DNA of 64,000 nt from Apoderus coryli (taxonomy: Eukaryota; Arthropoda; Insecta; Coleoptera; Attelabidae). Positions within the stretch are counted from its first letter, which is position 1, and every line of letters begins with the position of its first letter. Of this stretch, positions 11,020 to 20,457 are shown piece after piece. The stretch spans positions 13,619,135-13,683,134 of the forward strand of contig OU452202.1 of NCBI GenBank assembly GCA_911728435.2, given 5' to 3'. Position numbers and translations under genes: made by a program. Below the pieces are notes generated by a model. That model worked only from the letters and a program-made list of their open reading frames with translations, was not told the origin of the DNA and made no database searches.

Positions 11020-12045
11020 ATGTCTGACTAATAGGTTATAGGTAAGTCACTTGTTGGATAACTTATAACTTATAGAGACTTTTAGTTAATATGATGAATG
11101 GATGGTTGGGGTTAAGTAGAATAGAACAAAAACTAATTTAGTTTCTTGCTAATGTATCGGTGTTTTTTGAGCCTTTAATAAAAACCAAAACGTTGGAAAT
11201 AAAGAAAATGTTTTTGTTCTGATCGATTTAACTCCGACCATCCGTTCAACATGTTATGTAAACGAATAATGACTGTTGGATTTATGAGATAATTCACATC
11301 AGGAAGTCCGAACAAGTCCCAGCATATGATAAAATTTGGATACTTATTGAAAAGCTGAAGTTGTATAACTAAAATGGTTGTTAGCGATCGCAGCAGAGAA
11401 AAGATAAGAAAGTTTATTTGTAAATAGCAAAAACAAAACGTTCACACAGAGATTAACAGTGAAAACAACAAGATTTATAAATTTAATTAAAGCTAAGGTT
11501 TTTTTTTAGGTGGTGTAGTTATACACAAAGTGAGCCCAGTTCATTTTTGAATGTGGTATTGCTTGTGCACATACGAGTATAACTTTTTTTCAGATTGCAA
11601 TCGAAAAACTTTTAAATCTTTAGAAATTTTTAGCGTATACTTTAAATTTATATGCGGGGTGAGTCAAAAATGTATTTGTTTATTTCTTTAAGGCCAAAAA
11701 AGTAATATTTTGAGTAATGTTTTGATTTTTTTAGATTTCAATTCAAAATTTCTTTGAAATGAAACTATAAGCTTCTAAAGGTTATCTACGGGGTAACTTA
11801 AAAATGTTTTGTTTAGGTTTTTAGAATGGTTTGTGAAATTATTGCACAGGGTGGCTCAAAAATGTTTCAAACAAATTTTAATTTGAAGTTTTTTATATGT
11901 TTTTTTATGTTTCACATCAGTATTTTTAGTTAGAATGGGATCATAAAATTTTTATACAGGGTGTATGTATATTGCTCCCATTTAAAATTTCACCAGTTAG
12001 GTAGTTGGAACCTATATTATTACAATTAACATACAATAGTTGTTA
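11020..12045. other. No gene seen; orphan TIR end
   Basis: TATACAGGGTGTATG at 11954-11968 resembles the left end of a small TIR element. No partner was found. The rest is AT-rich. Confidence 0.4.
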
Positions 12046-12050
12046 TCAGG

Positions 12051-12123
12051 TTTCTGTGGCGTCATTGGTAGGGCGTTGGCTTCGCATGCGAAATGATAGG
12101 GGTTCGAATCCCAGCTGTGGCAA
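12051..12123 (+). repeat. tRNA-derived (Ala-like) SINE head, copy 1
   Basis: An A-box-like TGGCGTCATTGG and a perfect B box GGTTCGAATCC are spaced as in a tRNA gene. The anticodon position reads CGC in a TTCGCAT loop with a GCGAA/TTGGC stem that has one mismatch. The acceptor and T stems pair poorly, so it is not a working tRNA. T-rich sequence follows. Copies at 29260-29331 (minus) and 63428-63528 share the same 3' flank pattern, which marks a SINE family. Confidence 0.6.
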
Positions 12124-12129
12124 TACTTT

Positions 12130-12425
12130 TGTTTTATTTTTTTTAAATTTTGTTTTTATATATTAAAAAAAAATAAAAAAAAAATAAATAAAATTCAAAC
12201 AAAAATTATTAAAAAAAAATTAAAAAATAAAATTCAAAAAAAATTATTAAACAAAAATTAAAAAATAAAATTCAAAAAAAATTAATAGAAAAAAAATCAA
12301 AAGATAAAATCCAAAAAAAAAATCCAAAAAAAATTAATAAATAAAAAATTCAAAAAATAAAATGAAAAAAAAAAAATTAATAAAAAAAATTAAAAAAAAA
12401 TAACAAAAAAATTACAATTTTTTTT
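12130..12425. repeat. A/T-rich low-complexity tract
   Basis: About 290 bp built almost only from A and T with irregular repeats of an AAATAAAATTCAAAAAAAATT-type unit. It begins directly after the SINE head and may be its expanded tail. Confidence 0.75.
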
Positions 12426-12870
12426 TATTACGCTCAATGACTTGTCATAGATAAGACTACCAAAACGACTGGGAAATCCCACAAGGGATTTCATGTTAAA
12501 TATATAAAAAGGACAGTCGATCTGTGTAAAGTTAAATTGTTTTAAATGCATTTCAGACGAAAAAATTTTGAACTAGGTATGATTCCCTGGCCATAGAGTG
12601 TGGGCCGGCTCATGTACGCATAGATCTATGATATGATTCGTCACCTGTTGCATGTATGCAATTATTTTGTGGGACCTAAAGACTGTTTAGACGAAATCGA
12701 CTAGTTTAATTGATGTTTAGTTGCTGTTTTCAAAAATTATACTCTTCAGGCTACAAGACAAAAATAAGTTGCTGTTGTATTTGTGTTGTCTCTCATTTAA
12801 ACTAGAGAAACAGTTGTAGTTTTGGTTCAGTTCTCTGCCAGTCTCTAAATAATAAGGAAGTTTATTATAT

Positions 12871-13372
12871 TAGGTCATTCAATAAGTCCGAATTTTTTTC
12901 ATATGATTTTTATTTAGTACTAACCTTCAAACGATACGTGTATAAATTTGACAGCAATCTGACTATTGCTGAATTTAAACGTGGTCGTACCAGCACAAAT
13001 GATGCAGAGTGCAGTGGACGCCCAAATGAGGCTGTTGTTCCAGAAAACGTCAAAAAAAATCACAAATTGGTTATGAACTATCACAAATTGACGGTGCACG
13101 AGCTAGCTGATATTATGAAGATATCAGATGGTATTGGTGTTTTTACCATTTTGCACGAACATTTGGGTATGCGAAAGCTCTATGGAAAGTGGGTGCCGAG
13201 TAAGCTCACAGTCGACCAAAAACAACAACGAATTGATGCTGTTAAACCGTAATAAATTGGAATTATATCGTAGATATGTGACAATGGATGAAATATGGCT
13301 TCACTATTACACACCAGAATCCAAAAACACTCAGCTGAGTGGACATCAATGCGATGGTGCCACAACGTGATT
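12871..13372 (+). pseudogene. Mariner transposase relic M1
   Basis: A terminal repeat (TAGGTCATTCAATAAGTCCG) starts at 12871. The frames then encode GRTSTNDAECSGRPNEAV, a helix-turn-helix (VHELADIMKISDG), the WVPxxLTVDQKQQR linker typical of mariner, and YRRYVTMDEIWLHYYTPES with the first catalytic aspartate. Homology to copies M2 and M3 stops at about 13365. The N-terminal 40 or so residues, the second and third acidic positions and the right TIR are missing. A frameshift near 13245 splits the two main frames. Same family as 26522-27445 and 36391-37600. Confidence 0.8.
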
Positions 13373-13689
13373 GAACTGTCTGTAATGTCTTGTTATTATT
13401 ATTTACCACATAATCAGATCAGTCTAGCCTGACTGAATGTTGACACAAACAAAACTAAAACACAAATCACAGTTTACACAAAGTCGACTAAGTAAGTCGG
13501 AAACGCGCAGCAACTTTTTGAAGTTACCGACTTTTATCGGGAAACGAAAAACATAACTGCAACTGTTTGAAAACTGGGAATTGACAAAAATTTTGTAGTA
13601 AAAAGTTGCGCTTTGTTGTTGCTGGTTTGTCGGTTTGGTTCAAGTTACGAAAGCGTAGAAGAGCCATACATAATATTTTTTTTAGAATT

Positions 13690-13860
13690 ATGACTTTTTT
13701 CGCAGAATTCTGTAAAAAATTCGGAATTTTTTATCATCCTAACTTTTTTTTCAGAATTCTGTAAAACAACTCAGAATTATTACTATTCTCACTTTTTTTG
13801 CAGAATTCTGTAAAAAAAACTCGGAATGATAAAAAATTCTTTCACATTAACATGATACAA
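13690..13860. repeat. Three-unit minisatellite, about 57 bp
   Basis: Three tandem units each contain GCAGAATTCTGTAAAA or CAGAATTCTGTAAAA followed by a TCGGAAT- or TCAGAAT-type block and a TATCATCC- or CTATTCTC-like end, with CTTTTTTT at the start. Units differ by small changes. Confidence 0.7.
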
Positions 13861-14004
13861 CCAATCGTCTTTTAAGTTATACAGGGTGTTTATAATTAGT
13901 AACGAAATTTATCGTCGTTTAGATGAGTGTAACTTGTTTTTTTCAAATATAGAACACCGCATTATTATTATATTGCATGGAGATGCAGATTTTAATTTTC
14001 AATG

Positions 14005-14240
14005 AATTTTGTGGAGAGTTGTCAGAACTGAAATTGCTTCAGAGAGAGATGTTTTTGGCGACATTGCTTCATTTTTGCACAAAATACGTTTTTCTATTGG
14101 TCAGACGAAATTTTTAAAAGTCTAGCAAGCTCACATCAAAACTGTTTGTCAGCTGATGGTAATTATTTTAATAAAAAAACACACTTAAGCCTGACAAGAA
14201 GTAACAACTCAATTAAATCCTATTGCCAACACTAGATGCG
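14005..14240. repeat. Dispersed repeat shared with 55545-55670
   Basis: Both loci contain GAGAGAGATGTTTTTGGCGACA and, further on, GACAAGAAGTAACAACTC followed by a TATTGCCAACACT block. The middle parts differ. No coding potential was seen. Confidence 0.6.
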
Positions 14241-14335
14241 CCCGAATTCCCTGGCGGGAGGCTTTATTTATGACTTGCCTGTTACTTTATGTATAAATAT
14301 ATCTCAGTGGCTGGGAGCCACACTAGACCCAGATA

Positions 14336-15457
14336 CGAGGGTTGCCTTTTATATTTCGGGATTATAGAACAAAAACAAATACTAATCATCGATAATCACT
14401 TTTGACGCTCTGATTGAGGTCCCATTGATCTCCAAAACACAAAACATGCATTCTGAATGCAGCAACTGCTTCTTCAGGTGTCAGAAAACGTTGACCTCCT
14501 AGTTTGTGTTTTACGTACGGGAATAAAAAGAAGTCACGACTATACGGCGGGTGACTCATCAAATCGATGTTTTGGGTGCTCAAAAATGCAGTTGTTTGAG
14601 CCGATGTGTGAGAGCTCGCATTGTCGTGTGATCCGTCTTCGGCGGTTGGTTTTCCTAATTTCTTGGAAGACAACTGGCAAACAAATGGTTGTGTACCACG
14701 CAGAATTGACTGTTCTGCGTTTTTCTAGTCGTACGGTTGCGACATGTCCAGTTTTTCCGAAAAAACAGGCGACCATTTGCTTGGAAGTGCTTCGTGCGCG
14801 AACAACATTTGTTGGATTTGGCTCATCTTGAAACAGCCATACAGTTGACTGCTGTTTACTTTCGGGCTCATACGTGTAAATCCACAATGTCATAGACGGG
14901 TTTCGAAGCACCGCGATCGTATTTTTTGAGCATTTCTTTCGACCAATCGACACGAACCTTTTTTTGAGCGATTGACAAATTGTGTGGGATCCAACGCGAA
15001 CAAATTTTTTTGACAGTCAAATGTTTATGCAATATTGAATGTATGCTGGTCCCACTAATGCCTAAGGTTGTCCCAATCTCTTGATAGATCACATGACGAT
15101 CTTGCAATATCAGTTTGCGCAAAGCATCAGTCGTTTTCGGAACAACAACTGATTTTGGACGACCTTCATCGCCAAAAATTGAATTAAATTCATCCATGCA
15201 CTTTTGCTGAGTTAATCCACGTCGAAAGTTGTAAAAAAATAATCGCACGAAAATGTTCACGATTTAATTCCATTTTTGTGCCGAGATGATTCTTTTCAGT
15301 TTCTGTAAACAACAGAAATAGCGCTCATATGTCAAAACGTACTGAGTACGTATAACAATGTTAAAAATTAAAAATGTCCAACTTTACGATAGAGCTGTCA
15401 GTTGCCAGATTGCAACACCAGGGTTGCCAAATCCCGAAATATAAAAAGCAACCCTCG
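14336..15457 (-). mobile_element. Mariner element with both TIRs and TA target sites
   Basis: The left end CGAGGGTTGCCTTTTATATT (14336 on) and the reverse complement of the right end (15430-15457) match at 27 of 28 positions. Both ends are flanked by TA (14334-14335 and 15458-15459), the mariner target duplication. At 1122 bp it is a little shorter than the usual 1.3 kb, in keeping with the deletions seen in the gene. Confidence 0.9.
14386..15285 (-). pseudogene. Mariner transposase, deleted and frameshifted
   Basis: Minus-strand reading starts with an ATG at about 15273 (MELNREHFRA-type start, then one extra base). It continues with GLTQQKCMDEFNSIFGDE, jumps to EGRPKSVVVP with about 25 codons missing, and carries the second HTH (GISGTSIHSILHKHL) and the SRWIPHNLSIAQKK linker. 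The block around the first catalytic aspartate has been deleted (YDIVDLHVYEPE). The second aspartate survives in SHDNASSHTS. The third block is cut to PPYSRDFFLFP, losing the usual spacing. The C-terminus is also altered. No active transposase could be made, though the TIRs could still be mobilised in trans. Confidence 0.88.
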
Positions 15458-16042
15458 TATTTATTATTTTCCGTATATAGAGTAGGTACGGGTAATAGTA
15501 ATGATCATATTTTCCGCCGTTTATCAGAGATGTATAATATGCTATGAATAATGAATCGGCCTGTTTATTTGTAAAAATATAATATGCACCTATGGAAGAA
15601 CATATCAATCAATAATACGCGGGCCGATTCAAATTGGAGTTTTTTTTTATTCCATTCCATCAACATAATACATTATTCATATTCGCGCTTATATTTTTTA
15701 CATACTGTGGTAAAAGATATGTATGCGTCTACCTGTGCGAATTCTTTATGAAATTTCATTTTCTACACGTATGGTATAAATATGATATTATTATTTTGTA
15801 TCGACTTTACCTTTAAATCCAATATTTGGAGGGAATTGGAAATGGGAAAGTTTGATATAATTATGTTCTTTTTCTATTGTATATTCAAGAGGGAATAATA
15901 TAAATGCATTATTTTTATGAAATAGTCCATTTTTATACGAGGAGTATATATGATATAGAATAAAATACGTCAATTCCACAAAATTTAATATATAATTACT
16001 TCAATTGTGCCATGTCAATTAACAAGGCACGTCACCACACAT

Positions 16043-16069
16043 GTTTCGACATATAAATGACATTATCAG
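16043..16069 (-). ncRNA. Hammerhead-like motif H4a (decayed)
   Basis: Minus strand: CTGATAA (16069-16063), then GTCAT, TTAT, ATGTC and GAAAC. Compared with H3, the core G is now A (CTGATAA for CTGATGA) and the first stem arm has one mismatch, so it is probably inactive. Confidence 0.5.
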
Positions 16070-16355
16070 TAGAATTAATATATTGAATAAGAAATCTTGC
16101 TCTAAGTTATTTGAATTACTGAAATTAAATACAAAAGATTAAAATATATCACGAAAATTTTGCGGAAAATTGTTTTTTGTTTGATCAAATAAAATAAAAT
16201 GTATGTATATTTAATTTACCTAAGTTAATAATATTATAATATTAATTTTTCAAGAATCTATTTATTTTATTTATTTCTTAGTTCCACCGAATGATAACAA
16301 TACAACATGTTACATTATGGGATTGTCAAACATAATAACTAATAGATACATATTA

Positions 16356-16655
16356 TTAATCCCTTGTATAGTTCAAAAATTCATCCACAGAATAAAAACA
16401 TTTATCCCCAAAATAATTTCTCAACTCCAGCTTAAATCTCCTAAATATTAGGTTTTTAAATTTGTTAATTTTCAGAATCTTATTATAACACTTTACGCTG
16501 ATATAGTTAGGATTTTTCTGACCAATACTTAGTCTAGAAAATGGCAAAACCACGTTATTTTTGTTTCTAGTGCCATAATTGTGAACATCTTCTCTGTTAA
16601 GCAACGATTCACTTTGTTTTTTGATATGAATTATGAGTGCGTACATGTAGTCCAT
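16356..16655 (-). pseudogene. RT C-terminal fragment in tandem unit 1
   Basis: Same 99-residue frame as in unit 2. The start methionine is created at the unit junction and is not the original start. It is an amplified fragment rather than a gene. Confidence 0.8.
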
Positions 16656-16773
16656 TTTTACGAGGAGTAAATATGATATAGAATAAAATACGTCAACTCC
16701 ACAAAATTTAATCTATAATTAATTACCTACTTCAATTGTGCCATGTCAATTAACAAGGCACGTCACCACACAT

Positions 16774-16800
16774 GTTTCGACATATAAATGACATTATCAG
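16774..16800 (-). ncRNA. Hammerhead-like motif H4b (decayed)
   Basis: Same sequence as H4a in tandem unit 2. The downstream box GTGGAGTTGAC lies at 16702-16692 on the minus strand, farther from the core than in the other loci because of a short insert after GAAACATG. Confidence 0.5.
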
Positions 16801-17090
16801 TAGAATTAATATATTGAATAAGATATCTTGCTCTAAGTTATTTGAATTACTGAAATTAAATACAAAAGATTAAAATATATCACGACAATTTTGCGGAAAA
16901 TTGTTTTTTGTTTGATCAAATAAAATAAAATGTATCTAAGTATATTTAATTTACCTAAGTTAATAATACTATAATATTAATTTTTCAAGAATCTATTTAT
17001 TTTATTTATTTCTTAGTTCCACCGAATGATAACAATACAACATGTTACATTATGGGATTGTCAAACATAATAACTAATAGATACATATTA

Positions 17091-17390
17091 TTAATCCCTT
17101 GTATAGTTCAAAAATTCATCCACAGAATAAAAACATTTATCCCCAAAATAATTTCTCAACTCCAGCTTAAATCTCCTAAATATTAGGTTTTTAAATTTGT
17201 TAATTTTCAGAATCTTATTATAACACTTTACGCTGATATAGTTAGGATTTTTCTGACCAATACTTAGTCTAGAAAATGGCAAAACCACGTTATTTTTGTT
17301 TCTAGTGCCATAATTGTGAACATCTTCTCTGTTAAGCAACGATTCACTTTGTTTTTTGATATGAATTATGAGTGCGTACATGTAGTCCAT
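17091..17390 (-). pseudogene. RT C-terminal fragment in tandem unit 2
   Basis: A 99-codon frame identical in protein to that of unit 1 (16356-16655) and nearly identical to the end of the longer ORF at 17826-18617. It begins inside the ORF (YMYALIIHI) where the unit is joined to the 3' end of its neighbour. It contains NYGTRNKNNVVLPFSR, the usual tail of this RT type. It has no catalytic residues. Confidence 0.8.
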
Positions 17391-17508
17391 TTTTACGAGG
17401 AGTAAATATGATATAGAATAAAATACGTCAACTCCACAAAATTTAATCTATAATTAATTACCTACTTCAATTGTGCCATGTCAATTAACAAGGCACGTCA
17501 CCACACAT

Positions 17509-17535
17509 GTTTCGACATATAAATGACATTATCAG
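17509..17535 (-). ncRNA. Hammerhead-like motif H4c (decayed)
   Basis: Same sequence as H4b, 735 bp further on, in tandem unit 3, directly downstream (in the sense of the RT ORF) of the long RT frame and its 3' UTR. Confidence 0.5.
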
Positions 17536-17825
17536 TAGAATTAATATATTGAATAAGATATCTTGCTCTAAGTTATTTGAATTACTGAAATTAAATACAA
17601 AAGATTAAAATATATCACGACAATTTTGCGGAAAATTGTTTTTTGTTTGATCAAATAAAATAAAATGTATCTAAGTATATTTAATTTACCTAAGTTAATA
17701 ATACTATAATATTAATTTTTCAAGAATCTATTTATTTTATTTATTTCTTAGTTCCACCGAATGATAACAATACAACATGTTACATTATGGGATTGTCAAA
17801 CTTAATAACTAATAGATACATATTA

Positions 17826-19760
17826 TTAATCCCTTGTATAGTTCAAAAATTCATCCACAGAATAAAAACATTTATCCCCAAAATAATTTCTCAACTCCAG
17901 CTTAAATCTCCTAAATGTTAGGTTTTTAAATTTGTTAATTTTCAGAATCTTATTATAACACTTTACGCCGATATAGTTAGGATTTTTCTGACCAATACTT
18001 AGTCTAGAAAATGGCAAAACCACGTTATTTTTGTTTCTAGTGCCATAATTGTGAACATCTTCTCTTTTAAGCAACGATTCACTTTGTTTTCTGATATGAA
18101 TTATGAGTGCGTACATGTAGAGGCAAGGAAAAATCATTATTTTCAAATTCACAATATGTTGCCTACATGATGCTGTCTGAGGAATTTTTTGTATTGCTCT
18201 TATAACCTTTTTTTGGGCCCTGAATACTCTAGTCGATCCACCGACTTCTCCCCAAAATATGATTCCATATGCCAAGGTAGACTGGACTAAGCCGAAGTAT
18301 ATCATTTTAAGAATGCTAGTTGATACAGTACCTCTAATATTCTTTATCAGAAACACACAGCTACTGACTTTTGGTAGTATGGTGTCAATATGTATGTCCC
18401 AGATCAGTTTGCTGTCTATATACACTCCCAGAAATTTGGTATTACTCACATTCCTTACAGACTCACCTCCTATACGTATCAGATAACTCTTATTGCTGGT
18501 GTTGTTTGCTATAGATATAGGCAGAGCAACCGTTTTTAATGCATTAAGGGTAAGTCCGTTATGCACACACCACCGAGACATCGAACGGTCTGTAATTATT
18601 TGTATCTTTTGCATCACCTTTTTGTTTGTAAATAGGAACTATTTTTGATGTTTTAAGACACTCTGGAAAAACACCTTCCTCAAAACTCTTATTAATGATC
18701 GCGGATAGAGGTTCTGCAGTTATTTCAATAATACTCAATACCACATGACCTGGAATGTTATCTGTACCACTTGATTTTTTCCTACAAACCTTTCTGGCAA
18801 CTCTAATAACTTCGTCCACCGTAGTAGGGAAAAGATAAAAAGTTCTTAAAGTAACATTTATGGGAGTTGCTTTTTTCAAGTTAACCGAATCAGATTTCCT
18901 AGAGAAACTAATAGTAATCACTAAAAGTATTTGCAATTTCGGCGGGTGTTGTCTTTAAATGTTGAGAGGCATCAAGAACTTCTCGAATAATCTTTCTATT
19001 AGTACTTTTACCAGGATTTCGCTTTTCGTTAATTATCGTCAAACATTCCCTGCTCATGTTATCAGCCCGGGTGATTCGGCCGTCGTTATAGAACTTTTTG
19101 GCAATCTTAAATTTGTGGCTGTATATTTTTTTTAGTTCTTTGTATTTCTGTGTATAAAAGTTGTTTTGTATTCTTTTATTTAGCACCGCCATCTCTCTAA
19201 CAGTCTTAGACAGCTCACGAAGTTCCCGATTTATCCACGGTTTAGTATGTTTAGTGCGTTGTGGCGTCTTAAGCAATAATGGGAAAGCAGTATTGAAAAT
19301 ATCTAAAATTGTTTCATAAACATTATTGAACAAATTATTACAATGTAGTGGCGAATTCGTCAATGGTAGCCATTGAACCCTATTTATTTTGGTTTTAAAC
19401 AACATAATATTGTTCGGACCTTTTCAATTCCATTGATTTTCGATGTTCATGGTTGAGGTTGTGAAAGCCCTCCAATGTTATGATCTGGTAGCTATGATCA
19501 GAGAGGTCACTCTCAATAACAACTGTGTGGTACTTCTCAATATTAGTAAATATATTGTCAATACATGTAGCACTCAACCGTGTTATTCTCGTGGGTTCAA
19601 AAATTGTTTGATGTAAATCGTACTCTTGGAGAGGATTGGTCAGACCTTTACTGTTTGAATCGGCCATATTAATTAGATTAACATTAAAATCTCCACACAC
19701 CACTATTTTTTTATCAACTTGACATAGTTTATCAAGTGATTTTGTGAAGTGAGAATCCAC
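17826..19760 (-). pseudogene. Non-LTR retrotransposon ORF2 (endonuclease-RT), broken
   Basis: Frame 1 (19760-19395) holds an endonuclease half with VVCGDFNVNLI and the catalytic SDHS near its end. Frame 2 (19405-18908) is the basic linker, with WINRELREL and YKELKKIYSHKFK. Frame 3 (18936-18559) starts the RT palm: KKSSGTDNIPGHV, then GVFPECLKTSKIVPIYKQKG and NYRP. Here about 220 codons, including the YADD active site, are missing. Frame 4 (18617-17826) resumes at SRWCVHNGLTLN and runs through FLGVYIDSKLIW and GLVQSTLAYGIIFWG to the C-terminus. Two frameshifts and one large deletion make it inactive. It belongs to the Jockey/CR1-like group that insect annotations usually call jockey-type polymerase; the clade is not fixed. 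Confidence 0.85.
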
Positions 19761-19769
19761 ATTTTATTT

Positions 19770-19980
19770 TATTAACAGTTTTCGTGTTTTCATATATTTT
19801 AATATTTTGTATTTAATTTCAGTAATTCAAATATCTTAGATCAAGTTTTCTTATTCAATATATTAATTAATACCACTGATGATGACATTTATATGTCGAA
19901 ACATTATTATATTATTGAAGTAATTATAGATTAAATTTTGTGGAGTTGACGTATTTTATTCTATATAAATGAATTATTAT
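19770..19980 (+). repeat. Inverted copy of the hammerhead module, upstream flank
   Basis: The plus strand here matches the minus strand of each tandem unit from TTTGTATTTAATTTCAGTAA through the hammerhead-like core to GTTGACGTATTTTATTCTATA. The retrotransposon is therefore flanked by the same module in inverted orientation. This copy lacks the roughly 30-nt insert found after GAAACATG in the tandem units and has the better preserved core. Confidence 0.85.
19876..19950 (+). ncRNA. Hammerhead-like motif H3
   Basis: CTGATGA (19876-19882), T, GACAT, TTAT loop, ATGTC, GAAAC (19898-19902). The stem is five perfect pairs with a tetraloop. GTGGAGTTGAC follows at 19940-19950. Antisense to the adjoining retrotransposon ORF. 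Confidence 0.6.
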
Positions 19981-19984
19981 TGTA

Positions 19985-20455
19985 TGACTAATGTTGCTGG
20001 CTTCAAATTAATTAGGAAATAGAGATATATATCACAAGTGTTGTGCGGAGGATATATTAAGTGTCAAAATTCTATCAGCAATTAATAATTACCAGGCGTA
20101 GTAGGTGGACCCTGTGGATTACGAAACCACTTGACATGTTGAATACCGTGGTAAAGGGACGTATCTACACAAGATGCATTATGAATTACCATGCTTACTG
20201 TGACAATATAAATGGAGTAGGTATTGTCTACGACATTGAAACTTCAATACCATATAAATCAAATATGGTTTCCATTTCATAGGAGGACTGCTTTCTTTTT
20301 TAATAACAACCAGATGTCTTTGTTTAACGATATGTTTATCTTTTTATTTTTGGGGAAGTTATTTGCTAGTGCGGTAGCTGCGTTATTAGTGTTACCAAAG
20401 ATAAAATATGCTCAGACGAATGTATTAAAATCAGAACATCTTTAAGAATACCTAC
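19985..20455. other. No gene seen
   Basis: Two overlapping 73-codon plus-strand frames exist (20061-20282 and 20224-20445) without any recognisable domain. Confidence 0.4.
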
Positions 20456-20457
20456 AG

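Larger units (their letters stand above)
15926..18120 (-). repeat. Three tandem units of 725, 735 and 735 bp
   Basis: Each unit, read on the minus strand, runs from a truncated point in the RT ORF through its stop, the 3' UTR, a hammerhead-like motif and a TCATATTTACTCCTCGTA-type end. Junctions lie at 16650/16651 and 17385/17386, in the context TGTAGTCCATT. The outer end at 15926 has TAG immediately before TCCATT as well, a 3-nt microhomology. Units 2 and 3 are almost identical. Unit 1 differs slightly more. Confidence 0.9.
15926..19763 (-). mobile_element. Endonuclease-type non-LTR retrotransposon with tandem 3' units
   Basis: Minus-strand order: apurinic-type endonuclease C-terminal half, linker, RT palm start, (core deleted), RT thumb/C-terminal region, 3' UTR, hammerhead-like module. 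The part from the RT C-terminus to the 3' end is present three times in tandem (18120-17386, 17385-16651, 16650-15926). The unique part (18121-19763) is attached to the most upstream unit. The 5' end is truncated within the endonuclease. An inverted copy of the 3' module lies at 19770-19980. Confidence 0.8.

Noticed and set aside
12051..12123. Functional tRNA-Ala gene
   Set aside because: Acceptor and T stems have several mismatches, and related copies share a SINE-like 3' body.
13690..13860. CRISPR-like regular repeats
   Set aside because: Only three imperfect units, directly tandem without unique spacers, in a eukaryotic context.
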